Source: CAYNLK01 sp964398055
GTDB taxonomy: Bacteria; Chloroflexota; Anaerolineae; 4572-78; J111
Direction: 5' to 3'
Assembly (NCBI GenBank): GCA_964398055.1
Contig: CAYNLK010000052.1
Span: 1-42,594, forward strand
DNA length: 42,594 nucleotides
In this document: positions 1 to 7,699 of the stretch, in pieces
How the letters are laid out: the number at the start of each line of letters is the position of its first letter
Position numbering within the stretch: position 1 is the first letter of the stretch
Position numbers and translations under genes: made by a program
The notes under the pieces: model-generated
The model's input: only the letters and a program-made list of their open reading frames with translations
The model's database searches: none
What the model was told of the DNA's origin: nothing

Positions 1-77
1 TGGAAGTCATCTCAATTCTCCTTTAAGCAGTTTTCGCAAACTTACTTTATCAGAGAGTTGTCAGACTTCCAACTCAC

Positions 78-97
78 AACTCATTTTGGTCACACCC
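78..97. repeat. Solo end of a MITE-like repeat
   Basis: The 20-mer AACTCATTTTGGTCACACCC here is identical to 40332-40351, the right end of the 110-bp inverted-repeat element near 40.3 kb. The left half and the inner GGGGCG hairpins are absent, so this is a solo end or a remnant. It lies directly upstream of a truncated DUF4062 reading frame. Confidence 0.6.
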
Positions 98-107
98 AAT
101 CGATATA

Positions 108-299
108 ATGTCTAGTTGTATAGACGAAAGTGTGCCGGTTTTGCCTGGTCACTTCGAACGCGATCCAAACAAAATAGCAAAGCTTGAAGCGCTTAAGCAA
201 GAATTACAGGCAGAGCACATTGTCGCTCATTTCAAGTCACCAGATGATCTTGCTTCTCAAGTTGTAACCGATTTGCACAACCTGTTAACCAATGCTTGA
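108..299 (+). pseudogene. DUF4062 C-terminal remnant
   Basis: This 63-residue frame resembles only the extreme C-terminal end of DUF4062 domains, with a central lysine-rich helix and the final FKSPDDLASQVVTDL motif. DUF4062 is normally an N-terminal, TIR-like domain of about 80-140 residues in larger signalling or defence proteins. The N-terminal part of the domain and any downstream effector are missing. No Shine-Dalgarno sequence precedes the ATG. The break lies just after the solo repeat end at 78-97, so truncation by repeat movement or deletion is likely. The family match is from memory of its conserved end, and the call as a remnant is inferred. Confidence 0.5.
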
Positions 300-317
300 T
301 GCTTCCCTCCAACCAGT

Positions 318-346
318 TTGACCGGCCCATCAGATGCAAATATAAT
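318..346 (+). promoter_or_regulatory. Sigma-70-type promoter for the DUF433 gene
   Basis: TTGACC at 318-323 and TATAAT at 341-346 are separated by exactly 17 bases, close to the housekeeping consensus. Transcription would start near 353, giving a leader of about 45 bases to the ATG at 399. Confidence 0.6.
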
Positions 347-398
347 CCACACAGTTTCCTAATAATAGAACGGCTGTAACCCTTCAGGAGTGTTGGCG

Positions 399-617
399 AT
401 GATCTCTAACCGCATTAGCAGCAATTCCAACATCCATGGCGGCAAGCCGTGCATCAAAGGTACCCGGATCACCGTGAATATGGTTTTGGAGTTGCTGGAA
501 GACGGTTTTTCTTTTGATGAAATTACTCGAGATTACTACCCTCATCTCGCCAAAGAAGACATTCTCGCTTGCCTGGAGTATGCCAAAATAGCTCCCAGGA
601 ATTCTCGCCCACAATAA
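399..617 (+). CDS. DUF433 antitoxin-like protein
   Basis: This 72-residue protein belongs to the DUF433 family, recognised by the GGKPCIKGTRITV core followed by a helix rich in leucine and glutamate and a DEITRDYYP segment. The family has a winged-helix/VapB-like fold and usually acts as the antitoxin of a DUF5615 PIN-like RNase encoded just downstream. Here the next gene is convergent and unrelated, so the antitoxin is alone. A GTG at 390 is in frame, but the AGGAG at 386-390 sits 8 bases before the ATG at 399, which decides the start. A strong promoter lies upstream. A solo copy may be autoregulatory, a relic, or act against a toxin elsewhere. Confidence 0.8.
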   Translation: MISNRISSNSNIHGGKPCIKGTRITVNMVLELLEDGFSFDEITRDYYPHLAKEDILACLEYAKIAPRNSRPQ

Positions 618-665
618 ATTCTGGACCTGGCACGGATAGTCGAGCTACCCTAACCCATTCTTGTC

Positions 666-1742
666 TTAGTCAAATTTATGAAACGTCACCTTCCAGGAGT
701 AGTGCCCCCGGCAGACCTGATTCTGCTGCTGGCGCACCCGGCACTCCTCCACATTGCCGCCGCAGTAGCCGTTGGCCGCCAACACCTCGGCCGGGATCAA
801 CTCATCGTGGGAGGTAAAGGAGTAACTCTCCTCGCTGCTGTAGGGCGTGCCGTCAATGTGGCGCTTGACCTTCAGGCTCATACTGTTCATCCACAGCGTC
901 ACCTCGGCTGTGCCGGGGCCTTTGTCGCCGGAGGCCACCTCGATATTGTTGAAGGTATCGCCAATGACCACGCCATCCAGCGGCCGGCCCGGCGGCGGAC
1001 CTTGCAGCACCGTAACGTAGATGCTGTGGTTGCCGATGCAGCCGCCGTTTTCCCAGATGGGCACCATCGCCTGATAGGTAACGCAGAAATCTTTGCCGCA
1101 GCGTAATGTCTTCGCCAGTTCTTGGGGCGTCTGCGGTTCAGCCTCCTCGGCTGCATCAGTCTCAGCCGCGTCAGCCACGGCCGCCGGTAAGGGCGTCGGC
1201 GGAGGCGGCGCGGCGACCACCGGGATGTCGGTCACCGGGCCGGTCAGGCGGACCAGGGCGGCATAGACCCAGCCCGCCGTCTCAACCTCATGGGCCGGGT
1301 CCAGATCGATCCGCCACCAATCGGCGGTCTGGTTCTGGCCGATGACAACCGCTTCATCGCCCGGGGCCAACTGGCCGATAACCGGATAGTTGGTGCCGGG
1401 ACCGGCCCGCACGTTGATTTGGCTGGTTGAGGTCTCGGCGACTTGCACCGCCGGTTTGGGCTCCAGCGTCGGCGACGGTGTTGGGGTGGGCGGATGAGTC
1501 GCCGTGGGCAGGGGGGTATTGGTCGCAGTCGGTGGGGGGGTGAAGGGGGGGGTGGCAGTGGCAGTGGGGACGATTGCCGCCGCTTCAAGCGTGGCCTGCC
1601 CCGGGTCGGTCACCAAAGTGACCGCGGTGGCGGTGGCGGAGGGTTGAGCAGGTGATGAGGATCGCTGCGATCCACAAGCGGTGAAGTTGATGGCCAGTAT
1701 TAGTAAAATCAAACCGATGATAATAAATCGTTGAAATTGCAT
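666..1742 (-). CDS. SH3-domain lipoprotein
   Basis: The 358-residue product starts with a lipoprotein signal peptide: a hydrophobic stretch of isoleucine and leucine ending in the lipobox FTAC, with Cys about residue 23. A Pro/Thr-rich linker of some 60 residues then spans the cell surface. A bacterial SH3 (SH3b) domain follows, with INVRAGPGTNYPVIGQL and a WWRIDL strand, typical of peptidoglycan-associated proteins. The last 140 residues form a cysteine-containing domain I do not recognise. A start at 1778 would overlap the upstream gene; the ATG at 1742 leaves 13 bases and directly precedes the signal peptide. Co-transcription with the AbiEii-like pair is likely from spacing, but a functional link is not shown. 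Confidence 0.8.
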   Translation of the reverse strand: MQFQRFIIIGLILLILAINFTACGSQRSSSPAQPSATATAVTLVTDPGQATLEAAAIVPTATATPPFTPPPTATNTPLPTATHPPTPTPSPTLEPKPAVQVAETSTSQINVRAGPGTNYPVIGQLAPGDEAVVIGQNQTADWWRIDLDPAHEVETAGWVYAALVRLTGPVTDIPVVAAPPPPTPLPAAVADAAETDAAEEAEPQTPQELAKTLRCGKDFCVTYQAMVPIWENGGCIGNHSIYVTVLQGPPPGRPLDGVVIGDTFNNIEVASGDKGPGTAEVTLWMNSMSLKVKRHIDGTPYSSEESYSFTSHDELIPAEVLAANGYCGGNVEECRVRQQQNQVCRGHYSWKVTFHKFD

Positions 1743-1755
1743 GGTCCTTTGGTCC

Positions 1756-2415
1756 TTATTCCGCAAGCCAGTTTTCACCCAGACGCTTGGCCTCAGCCCT
1801 AAAAAAGGATTTGACCGTCTCCCAGGTAACGACTTCGATTAAATTGGGAGTAACGTCTCGGTCTGCGTTGGTAAAAAAAGCCAGGCTGCGAACTGCTTCT
1901 ACTTCAAAATCACGAGCATAACGATATTTTTGTTCCCCAAGAGCTAACAAGTTATCCAACGTAATTGTTCTACAAATGAAATATAGGTCATAGAAATCCT
2001 TGCGCGCGGCCCGGCTGATTAGAGCATCAAGCTTCATCAGGCCAATATCCACAAGATTGGCCAGCGCCAGACCGGAAACTGATTTAGTAGGACGAAGCAG
2101 GGGATAGCCATAAGCAAAAAATCCCACTTGCGTTTGTCCAATCACCATTAAGAAGTGTCCCCAAGCTCGCTCAATAACAGTGGGTTTCAATGGAGCAAGA
2201 TGGGCAAAGATTTCGGCCTGAGTTGTCGGAGTGACTTCATCGGTTTCAGAAAAAAAATCCAAATCGACCGAACGGCGGTGTCCCAGTTGTAAAGCTAATG
2301 CAGTGCCGCCCGCCAAATAAAAACGCTGGCTAAAGCTTTGCTGCCCAATGAAGTTCAGCAATGCTTGCATATCAGGGCTGACTGCGTCCCAATGAGGCTC
2401 GGTTAGTGAGGCCAT
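1756..2415 (-). CDS. AbiEii-like nucleotidyltransferase toxin
   Basis: This 219-residue protein has the AbiEii/AbiGii (DUF1814) nucleotidyltransferase signature: YLAGGTALALQLGHRRSVDL around residues 33-52, then DFF, giving the GG motif (36-37) and the catalytic aspartates D51 and D53. Further on, LMKLDALISRAARKDFYDL carries the conserved K-x-D and R-K-D-x-x-D elements. Family members are type IV toxins or abortive-infection effectors that transfer nucleotides to RNA targets. The start overlaps the end of the upstream small gene by 13 bases, which indicates translational coupling. The partner is not a classical AbiEi wHTH antitoxin, so the phage-defence role is inferred. Solo or metabolic nucleotidyltransferases of this family also exist. 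Confidence 0.8.
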   Translation of the reverse strand: MASLTEPHWDAVSPDMQALLNFIGQQSFSQRFYLAGGTALALQLGHRRSVDLDFFSETDEVTPTTQAEIFAHLAPLKPTVIERAWGHFLMVIGQTQVGFFAYGYPLLRPTKSVSGLALANLVDIGLMKLDALISRAARKDFYDLYFICRTITLDNLLALGEQKYRYARDFEVEAVRSLAFFTNADRDVTPNLIEVVTWETVKSFFRAEAKRLGENWLAE

Positions 2416-2705
2416 ATAGCTTTCTTTTCTGATTGATGGGGCGGTGTTTCGATATCAAGGATTAAGCGCCAAAAAGTGAGTTGAGGCTCCGGTAGACGAT
2501 ATTCCCCTTGATTACGAAGCCAGGCAGCCAGGCGAGACCGGCCATAAAAATGAAACAACCAACGTAACTCAGCCCGATTGCCAAAACGCAGTGTTCGCTC
2601 GATAATTGTCTCAGCATCACGGGTCACGTCCAGTTGGGCTGGCGCAACCTCTTGAAAGAAAACAAGCAGGCTTTCCGGTATCACATCTTGCTCGGCCAAC
2701 GGCAC
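2403..2705 (-). CDS. DUF6922-like partner of AbiEii
   Basis: A 100-residue protein encoded immediately upstream of, and overlapping, the AbiEii-like toxin gene. Its layout resembles DUF6922-type small proteins: PESLLVFFQEV and a Q-L-D motif near the N-terminus, ELRWLFHFYGRSRLAAWL in the middle and a FWRLIL segment near the C-terminus. Such proteins commonly precede nucleotidyltransferase toxins and are presumed antitoxins. The listed start is GTG at 2705; the TTG at 2699 is better spaced from the GGTGAGG ribosome-binding site and may be the true start. The family assignment is from pattern memory and the antitoxin role is inferred from gene order. Confidence 0.6.
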   Translation of the reverse strand: MPLAEQDVIPESLLVFFQEVAPAQLDVTRDAETIIERTLRFGNRAELRWLFHFYGRSRLAAWLRNQGEYRLPEPQLTFWRLILDIETPPHQSEKKAIWPH

Positions 2706-2781
2706 GCCTCACCATAAATGTTATAATCCATATCACAATTATATATTTACCCCCAAAAGGGTCAAAGTCGGCAAGCTGTGC

Positions 2782-2787
2782 TATAAT
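2782..2787 (+). promoter_or_regulatory. Minus-10 box suggesting a leaderless mRNA
   Basis: TATAAT ends 8 bases before the ATG at 2796, so transcription would begin at or within a base or two of the start codon. No Shine-Dalgarno motif precedes that ATG, which fits leaderless translation. The minus-35 region is weak. Confidence 0.4.
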
Positions 2788-2795
2788 GGCCCTCT

Positions 2796-5423
2796 ATGAA
2801 GCGACATTCATTGCTAAATCGTGGGCGGCTGTTGACCGGCAGTGGTCGCCTGGGCCTGCTGACCCTTCTCATCGCTTTCACCGGCCTCGGCCTCCTGTAT
2901 GACTTCACCGCACCCCTGTTTGAAAAGCCGGATGAGCTGAAACATTTTGCGGTGATTCAGTACATCCAAACTCAGCGCCAACTGCCGGTAGTCCAGGCGG
3001 GAGTTTATGACCCGTGGGACCAGGAGGGCACCCAGCCGCCGCTCTACCACCTGCTGGCCGCGGCCGCCACCGCCTGGCTGGATCTGAGCGACTTTAGCGA
3101 ACCGCCGCGCAATCCCCACTACGCCGACGAGCGCTCTTTTGATTGGCGCGAGCGAGGCAACAACAATCTCTACCTGCACGCGCCTGCTGAACTATGGGAC
3201 ACTGATCCCGTATTTATAGCCGCCCGACTCGCGCGCTGGCTGTCATTACTGGCCGGCCTGGCCACTATCACCCTGACCCACTATTTAGCCCGCCTCACCT
3301 TTTCGGTCACTGATCTTCCCTCTCCCGTCCAATCCCCTAACCATCCAACTAACCAACTAGCCAACCAACCAACTAACCTGCTCCCTCTTCTAGCCGCTGC
3401 CCTCATCGCCTTTATTCCCCAATTCCTGCACGTCAGTTCGGCCATCACCAATGACGGCTTGAGCGCTGCCATCGCCGCGGCGGCGTTGTTACTTTTGGCC
3501 CTGATCCTCAAAAAGGGCGGCTCGACCCGTTACGCCATCTTATTGGGGCTGATTTTGGGCCTGGCCGCGTTGACCAAATTGAGCCTGCTGTATTTGATCC
3601 CGCTGACCGGCCTGGTTTTGCTATTCGACGGCTGGCGGCAGCGTTCCTTTGGCCGGCTGGTAAGTCAGGGGGCGATTATCGGCGGCATAGTGCTGTTATT
3701 AGCCGGCTGGTGGTACTGGCGTAACTGGCAGCTCTACGGCGACCCAACCGCGCTGAACGCTCACCTGCTTTACCGCGGCGGCCCGCTTGACCCCCGACCC
3801 ACGTTGGCCCAAATCTGGCAAACTGAGCTGACCGGCCTGGAGCTTTCTTTCTGGGCTGCCTATGGTGCCGGCCAGATCTTGCTGGAACCGTGGATTTACA
3901 TCGTGCTGCGCGGAATTAAATATCTGGTGCTGGTGGGTATCATCATTGGGGTGTGGCGAGCAGTCAGGTGGCAGGTTGCAGGCAACAAGTCGCAGGTAAC
4001 AGGTGGCAGGTGGCAAGTTGCTGGTGGCAGGGAGGAGGTCGCAGGGGGCAGGGGGCAGGGGGCAGGGGACAAGTCGCAGACTGGATACAGCCCTCAACGC
4101 GGCAGTCCTCCTTCACAATTCACAATTCACAATTCACAATTCATTATTCTTACTCTGCTCGCCTTGTGGACCCTGATCATCTTCCTCGCGCTGCTGCGCT
4201 GGATGCAGATCACCCCGGCCTCCTGGGGACGCCTGCTCTACCCAGCCCTACCGGCGCTGGGCGTGCTGGCGGCCTGGGGACTATCGCAATTTACGATTGA
4301 CGACACCTGCCCTATGGGTTTACGATTGACGGCACTTGCCCCGGAACGAAGTGAAGGGGTTGACGATTTACGATTTTCGCTCCACGTTCCACGCACCACG
4401 CTTCACGCTTCACGCTTCACGCTCCGCGCTCTACGCGCCACGCTCCACGCGGTACCCTGGCTGCTCCTGGGGTTGCTTTTCACATTGGCCCTGATCGGTC
4501 CATTTCGCTATCTTAACGCTGCCTACGGCAAAACTCCGCTGGTGAGCGAGGCCGCGGTGCCGCTCGCCCAGATCGAGCCGTTGGATTTTGTCTATGACGA
4601 CGCCATGCGTTTGATCGGTTACAGCGTTGATAAACCGGCCGTCCGGCCCGGCGAGCGGCTGCCGGTAACGCTCTACTGGCAGGCCATCCGCCCCATCGAC
4701 CGGAACTACAGCGTCTTTGTCCATCTGTTGGGCCGGGATAATGAGGTTATCGGCCAGGTCAACAGTTACCCCGCCGGCGGCAACTGGCCGACCTCGCTGC
4801 TGCCGCCAGGCCAGGTTCTCAAAGACACGTACCACGTCCCGGTCTCGTCGGAGGCCGGCGCGCCGGTCGTAATTCGCCTGGCCATTGGCCTCTTCGAGTT
4901 CGACGACTCCGGCCGGATGGCCAAACGCGCCGTCAACCGGGCCGGCCAGGTGGTCGAACCCATTGTGGGCGGCATTCCCCTCCTGCCCTACGCCTGGCCT
5001 GATCTCACCCCCAGCCAGCCCCTCACGGCTAATTTTGGCGACCGGATCAGGCTGGTGGGCTACGACTGGCCCGCCGGCGACTCAATCAAACCGGGCGAAA
5101 CCATCCCCCTGACGCTGTATTGGGAGACGTTGGCCTCGCCCGGCCAAAATCTGAACGTGTTCATTCACCTGGTCGACCCGGTTACCAAAAGCCAGGTCGC
5201 CGGTTTCGACGCGCCGCCCGATTTCCCCACCTCGTTCTGGCAGCCGGGCTATCGCCTGATCGACGCCCGCCGGTTGGCCCTGCCGGCCGACCTGCTACCC
5301 GGCGACTATGAGTTGTGGGTGGGGTGGTACAATCTAGAGACGTTGACTCGGTTGCCGCTGGCCGATGGAACGGGCGATGCGCTGCGATTGATTACCGTCA
5401 ACATCAGACACCCGGAGTTTTGA
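2796..5423 (+). CDS. DUF2142-type membrane protein with C-terminal beta-domains
   Basis: An 875-residue integral membrane protein. The N-terminus has one membrane segment followed by FEKPDELKHFAVIQYIQ, the acidic first-loop motif of DUF2142/GT-C-like glycosyltransferases. About ten hydrophobic segments follow to residue 580. The C-terminal 290 residues contain two related extracytoplasmic beta-domains, each with LPVTLYWQ/IPLTLYWE and VFVHL/VFIHL motifs, spaced about 150 residues apart. Three low-complexity inserts interrupt the membrane part without breaking the frame: near residues 180-200, 388-450 and 505-550. They are encoded by iterated short repeats and must form loops or unstructured tails. 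The protein probably handles polyprenyl-linked sugars or surface glycans, but the donor is unknown. The stop codon sits in a perfect palindrome. Confidence 0.75.
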   Translation: MKRHSLLNRGRLLTGSGRLGLLTLLIAFTGLGLLYDFTAPLFEKPDELKHFAVIQYIQTQRQLPVVQAGVYDPWDQEGTQPPLYHLLAAAATAWLDLSDFSEPPRNPHYADERSFDWRERGNNNLYLHAPAELWDTDPVFIAARLARWLSLLAGLATITLTHYLARLTFSVTDLPSPVQSPNHPTNQLANQPTNLLPLLAAALIAFIPQFLHVSSAITNDGLSAAIAAAALLLLALILKKGGSTRYAILLGLILGLAALTKLSLLYLIPLTGLVLLFDGWRQRSFGRLVSQGAIIGGIVLLLAGWWYWRNWQLYGDPTALNAHLLYRGGPLDPRPTLAQIWQTELTGLELSFWAAYGAGQILLEPWIYIVLRGIKYLVLVGIIIGVWRAVRWQVAGNKSQVTGGRWQVAGGREEVAGGRGQGAGDKSQTGYSPQRGSPPSQFTIHNSQFIILTLLALWTLIIFLALLRWMQITPASWGRLLYPALPALGVLAAWGLSQFTIDDTCPMGLRLTALAPERSEGVDDLRFSLHVPRTTLHASRFTLRALRATLHAVPWLLLGLLFTLALIGPFRYLNAAYGKTPLVSEAAVPLAQIEPLDFVYDDAMRLIGYSVDKPAVRPGERLPVTLYWQAIRPIDRNYSVFVHLLGRDNEVIGQVNSYPAGGNWPTSLLPPGQVLKDTYHVPVSSEAGAPVVIRLAIGLFEFDDSGRMAKRAVNRAGQVVEPIVGGIPLLPYAWPDLTPSQPLTANFGDRIRLVGYDWPAGDSIKPGETIPLTLYWETLASPGQNLNVFIHLVDPVTKSQVAGFDAPPDFPTSFWQPGYRLIDARRLALPADLLPGDYELWVGWYNLETLTRLPLADGTGDALRLITVNIRHPEF
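3342..3380. repeat. CCAACTAA-type iterated repeat inside a gene
   Basis: Imperfect iterations of CCAACTAA/CCAACCAA lie in frame within the DUF2142-type gene and encode an Asn/Pro/Thr/Gln-rich stretch (NQLANQPTN). The same repeat in the opposite orientation occurs inside the tricorn-like gene at 33533-33580. Confidence 0.7.
3955..4142. repeat. Iterated GGCAGGT and CACAATT repeats inside a gene
   Basis: The first part iterates variants of GTGGCAGGTTGCAG and GGGGCAG. The last part has four copies of the 8-mer CACAATTC ending near 4142. All is in frame and encodes a Gly/Gln/Val/Ala stretch followed by FTIHNSQFI. Related iterations occur between the split XdhC genes and downstream of them. Confidence 0.75.
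4290..4452. repeat. Iterated TTTACGATTGACG and CACGCTTCACG repeats inside a gene
   Basis: This stretch starts with variants of TTTACGATTGACG and continues with CACGCTTCACGCTTCACG and CACGCTCCACG iterations. It is in frame in the DUF2142-type gene, giving a Leu/Arg/His/Thr-rich insert before the next membrane segment. A short relative is at 18958-18990. Confidence 0.7.
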
Positions 5424-5436
5424 AAACTCCGGGTGT
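5408..5436. terminator. Palindrome overlapping the stop codon, probable bidirectional terminator
   Basis: ACACCCGGAGTTTT and AAAACTCCGGGTGT form a perfect 14-bp inverted repeat around a single G. The TGA stop of the membrane-protein gene (5421-5423) is at its centre. It lies between convergent genes, so it could stop transcripts from both sides, though neither side carries a long T-tract. Confidence 0.55.
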
Positions 5437-5453
5437 CTTGGTACGAATTCTGC

Positions 5454-6419
5454 TTACAGCCCCCGCTCGCCGCGAATATAGGGCACACCCAGGGCGGCCG
5501 GCGCGCCGAGGCGCTTCTTGGCTGCCGCTCGCGAGCCTAACACCAGGGCGATGATGGTCAAGATAAAGGGCGTCATTTGCAGAAAGAAACCCCAGTTAGA
5601 GTTGATGTAGAGGGGATTGGTAAAGCCAAACAGGGTAGCCGGCCCCTGCAAATCCAGAATACCCCGGCGCAAGGCCCCAAAGAGGTAGGCCCCCAGGGCG
5701 GCCCGGAGGGGGTCCCATTGGGCAAAGATTACCAGGGCAATGGCAATCCAGCCCTGGCCAGAGGTGGTTTGGGCGCTGTACCAGCCCGGTGAAACGGATA
5801 GGGTAATGGTCGCCCCGGCCAGGCCGGCCAGGCAGCCGCCCACAAACACGTATAAGTAGCGCAGCCCGTACACGCTAATGCCCATCGTGTCGGCTGCCTC
5901 TGGTTTTTCGCCAATCGCCCGCAGGTGCATCCCCGGCCGGGTTTTATAGATATAATACCAGGCCAGCGGCGCAAAAATATAGCCGACATAAACCAGGATA
6001 CTGTGGTCTTCAAAAAAAATTGGCCCGATGAAGGGAATCACCGCCAGACCGGGGATATCAAACGACGGCAGCAAGGGTGGACTTTTGCCGGTCAACCCCT
6101 CACCCAACACCAGGGCCAGGCCGGTCCCCAAGAAGGTGAGCGACAGCCCGCTGACCACCTGGTCGGCCTGAAAGTGGATGGTGACCAGGCCGTGCGCCAG
6201 GCTTAGGATGCCGCCGGCCAGCATGGCCACGGCCAGGCCCAACCAGGGATTATTGGTAGCCAGGGAAGTGCCAAAGCCGGCCATCGCCCCCAGTAACATC
6301 ATCCCCTCAACGCCCAAATTCAAAATACCGGATCGTTCGGCAAAGATCTCGCCAATAGCGGCAAAGAGCAAAATTGTGCCTGTGGCCAGGCCCGCGTGCA
6401 GAATGATGATTGGATTCAT
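5454..6419 (-). CDS. ABC transporter permease, NupQ/YufQ-like
   Basis: A 321-residue inner-membrane permease of the BPD_transp_2 family, the RbsC-like class that pairs with BMP-type binding proteins. It has about eight to nine hydrophobic segments and the conserved loop FAERSGILNLGVEGMMLLGA near residues 27-46, a family hallmark; GYIFAPLAWYYIYKTRPGMH and the IGEKPEAADTMGI loop follow, the latter being the expected coupling region for the ATPase. Its ATG overlaps the stop of the upstream permease by four bases (ATGA), a sign of translational coupling. With the other permease it would form the heterodimeric channel for nucleoside or base import. It is the last gene of the cluster. Confidence 0.88.
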   Translation of the reverse strand: MNPIIILHAGLATGTILLFAAIGEIFAERSGILNLGVEGMMLLGAMAGFGTSLATNNPWLGLAVAMLAGGILSLAHGLVTIHFQADQVVSGLSLTFLGTGLALVLGEGLTGKSPPLLPSFDIPGLAVIPFIGPIFFEDHSILVYVGYIFAPLAWYYIYKTRPGMHLRAIGEKPEAADTMGISVYGLRYLYVFVGGCLAGLAGATITLSVSPGWYSAQTTSGQGWIAIALVIFAQWDPLRAALGAYLFGALRRGILDLQGPATLFGFTNPLYINSNWGFFLQMTPFILTIIALVLGSRAAAKKRLGAPAALGVPYIRGERGL

Positions 6420-7618
6420 GCCGCCTCCTCTGCCGTCGTTCGCACCAGGCGAATTTTGTAGCGCAGCAAAACATCGCTGCTAATCAACATAAACAAAACA
6501 ATCCCTTGCAGCAACGCGGCCAAACCGGACGGCTGAATTTCTCGTCCGGCCACAATCAAGGCCCCAAACAGGATGGCCACTAAAATAACCGCAAATGGAT
6601 TGAGTTTGGCCAGCCAGGCCACAATGATGCCCGTAAAACCATAGCCCGGTGATATTCGTTCTTGCAAGCGGTGAACCACCCCGCTGATCTCCGACATCCC
6701 GGCCAGGCCGGCCAGCGCCCCGGAGAACATCATCACCAGAATCACATTGCGGACAATATTCATGCCGGCATAGCGAGCTGCCACGGGGTTATCGCCGGTC
6801 AGTTTGATTTCGTAACCCCAGCGGCTGCGCTCCAAAACCCACCAGACGATGACGACGACCACCAGGGCCACAACAAAGCCCAAATGGAGAGTCATTCCCG
6901 AGATACTGCCCAGTCCAATACTGGTCAAAAACGGTACCAGCGGCGAGCCGGATGTTTCGATGAAGTTGTTGTAAGGGCGGGCATAATCCACCAGCCGGGG
7001 CAGCCAGGCCGATCTGGCAAAGGTCGGGGTCATCTGAAAACCGGCGTCGCTCCACTGGTTAAAAATCCAGAAGTTGTTCCACAAAATGGCGATGTAGTTG
7101 AGCATTAGGGTGGTGATAATCTCATTAACCCCAAAGCGTCCTTTGAGCAGGCCGGGGAAAAAGCCCCAAATGGCGCCCCCCACCATGCCCATAATCAACA
7201 TGGCCCCAATAACCACTACTTTGGGGCTATCCGGCGGGACCAAGGGCACCAATACCACCAAACTGGCTGCAAAAGCGCCGATATAAAATTGTCCTTCCGC
7301 GCCGATGTTCCACAACTTCATCTTAAAGGCAACGGCGCAGGCCAACCCAACCAGAATGAGAGGCGTTGCCTTCACCAGCGTGTCAGAAAAAACAGCCCAA
7401 CTGCCAAAAGTGGCGTGATAGAAAAATTTGCCCACCAACAACGGTTGGCCGCCGATTATTTTCAAAATAATCCCGCTGATGACAAAAGCCATCACCACTG
7501 AGCCAATCGAGGTGGCGGCCGGCAGCCATTTGGGGATCTCTTCGACCCGCTTTTCAAAGGTCAGGCTAAAGGGTAGTTGCAAGCCGCGTTTACGTCCAGG
7601 GGCGATAGATGTTGACAT
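6416..7618 (-). CDS. ABC transporter permease, NupP/YufP-like
   Basis: A 400-residue permease of the BPD_transp_2 family and partner of the following permease. Its cytoplasmic N-terminus of about 35 residues is followed by roughly ten membrane segments. Family motifs include KMKLWNIGAEGQFYIGAFAA, GVNEIITTLMLNYIA and the coupling loop KLTGDNPVAARYAGMN. The protein is longer than the second permease, as usual for the NupP/NupQ pair. The upstream ribosome-binding site is weak (AAAGG about 17 bases away and AGGG closer), so expression may rely on read-through and coupling from the ATPase gene 82 bases upstream. Confidence 0.88.
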   Translation of the reverse strand: MSTSIAPGRKRGLQLPFSLTFEKRVEEIPKWLPAATSIGSVVMAFVISGIILKIIGGQPLLVGKFFYHATFGSWAVFSDTLVKATPLILVGLACAVAFKMKLWNIGAEGQFYIGAFAASLVVLVPLVPPDSPKVVVIGAMLIMGMVGGAIWGFFPGLLKGRFGVNEIITTLMLNYIAILWNNFWIFNQWSDAGFQMTPTFARSAWLPRLVDYARPYNNFIETSGSPLVPFLTSIGLGSISGMTLHLGFVVALVVVVIVWWVLERSRWGYEIKLTGDNPVAARYAGMNIVRNVILVMMFSGALAGLAGMSEISGVVHRLQERISPGYGFTGIIVAWLAKLNPFAVILVAILFGALIVAGREIQPSGLAALLQGIVLFMLISSDVLLRYKIRLVRTTAEEAA

Positions 7619-7699
7619 AGGCCCTGCTATCCTTTCTTTAGGTTTGCCCGCCTTGGCCCTCCGCTTTTTATAGGGGGAGGGGTTGGGGTGGGGGTCAAC

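Noticed and set aside
618..665. PIN-like toxin after the DUF433 gene
   Set aside because: Only 48 bases separate it from the convergent lipoprotein gene, leaving no room for a toxin.
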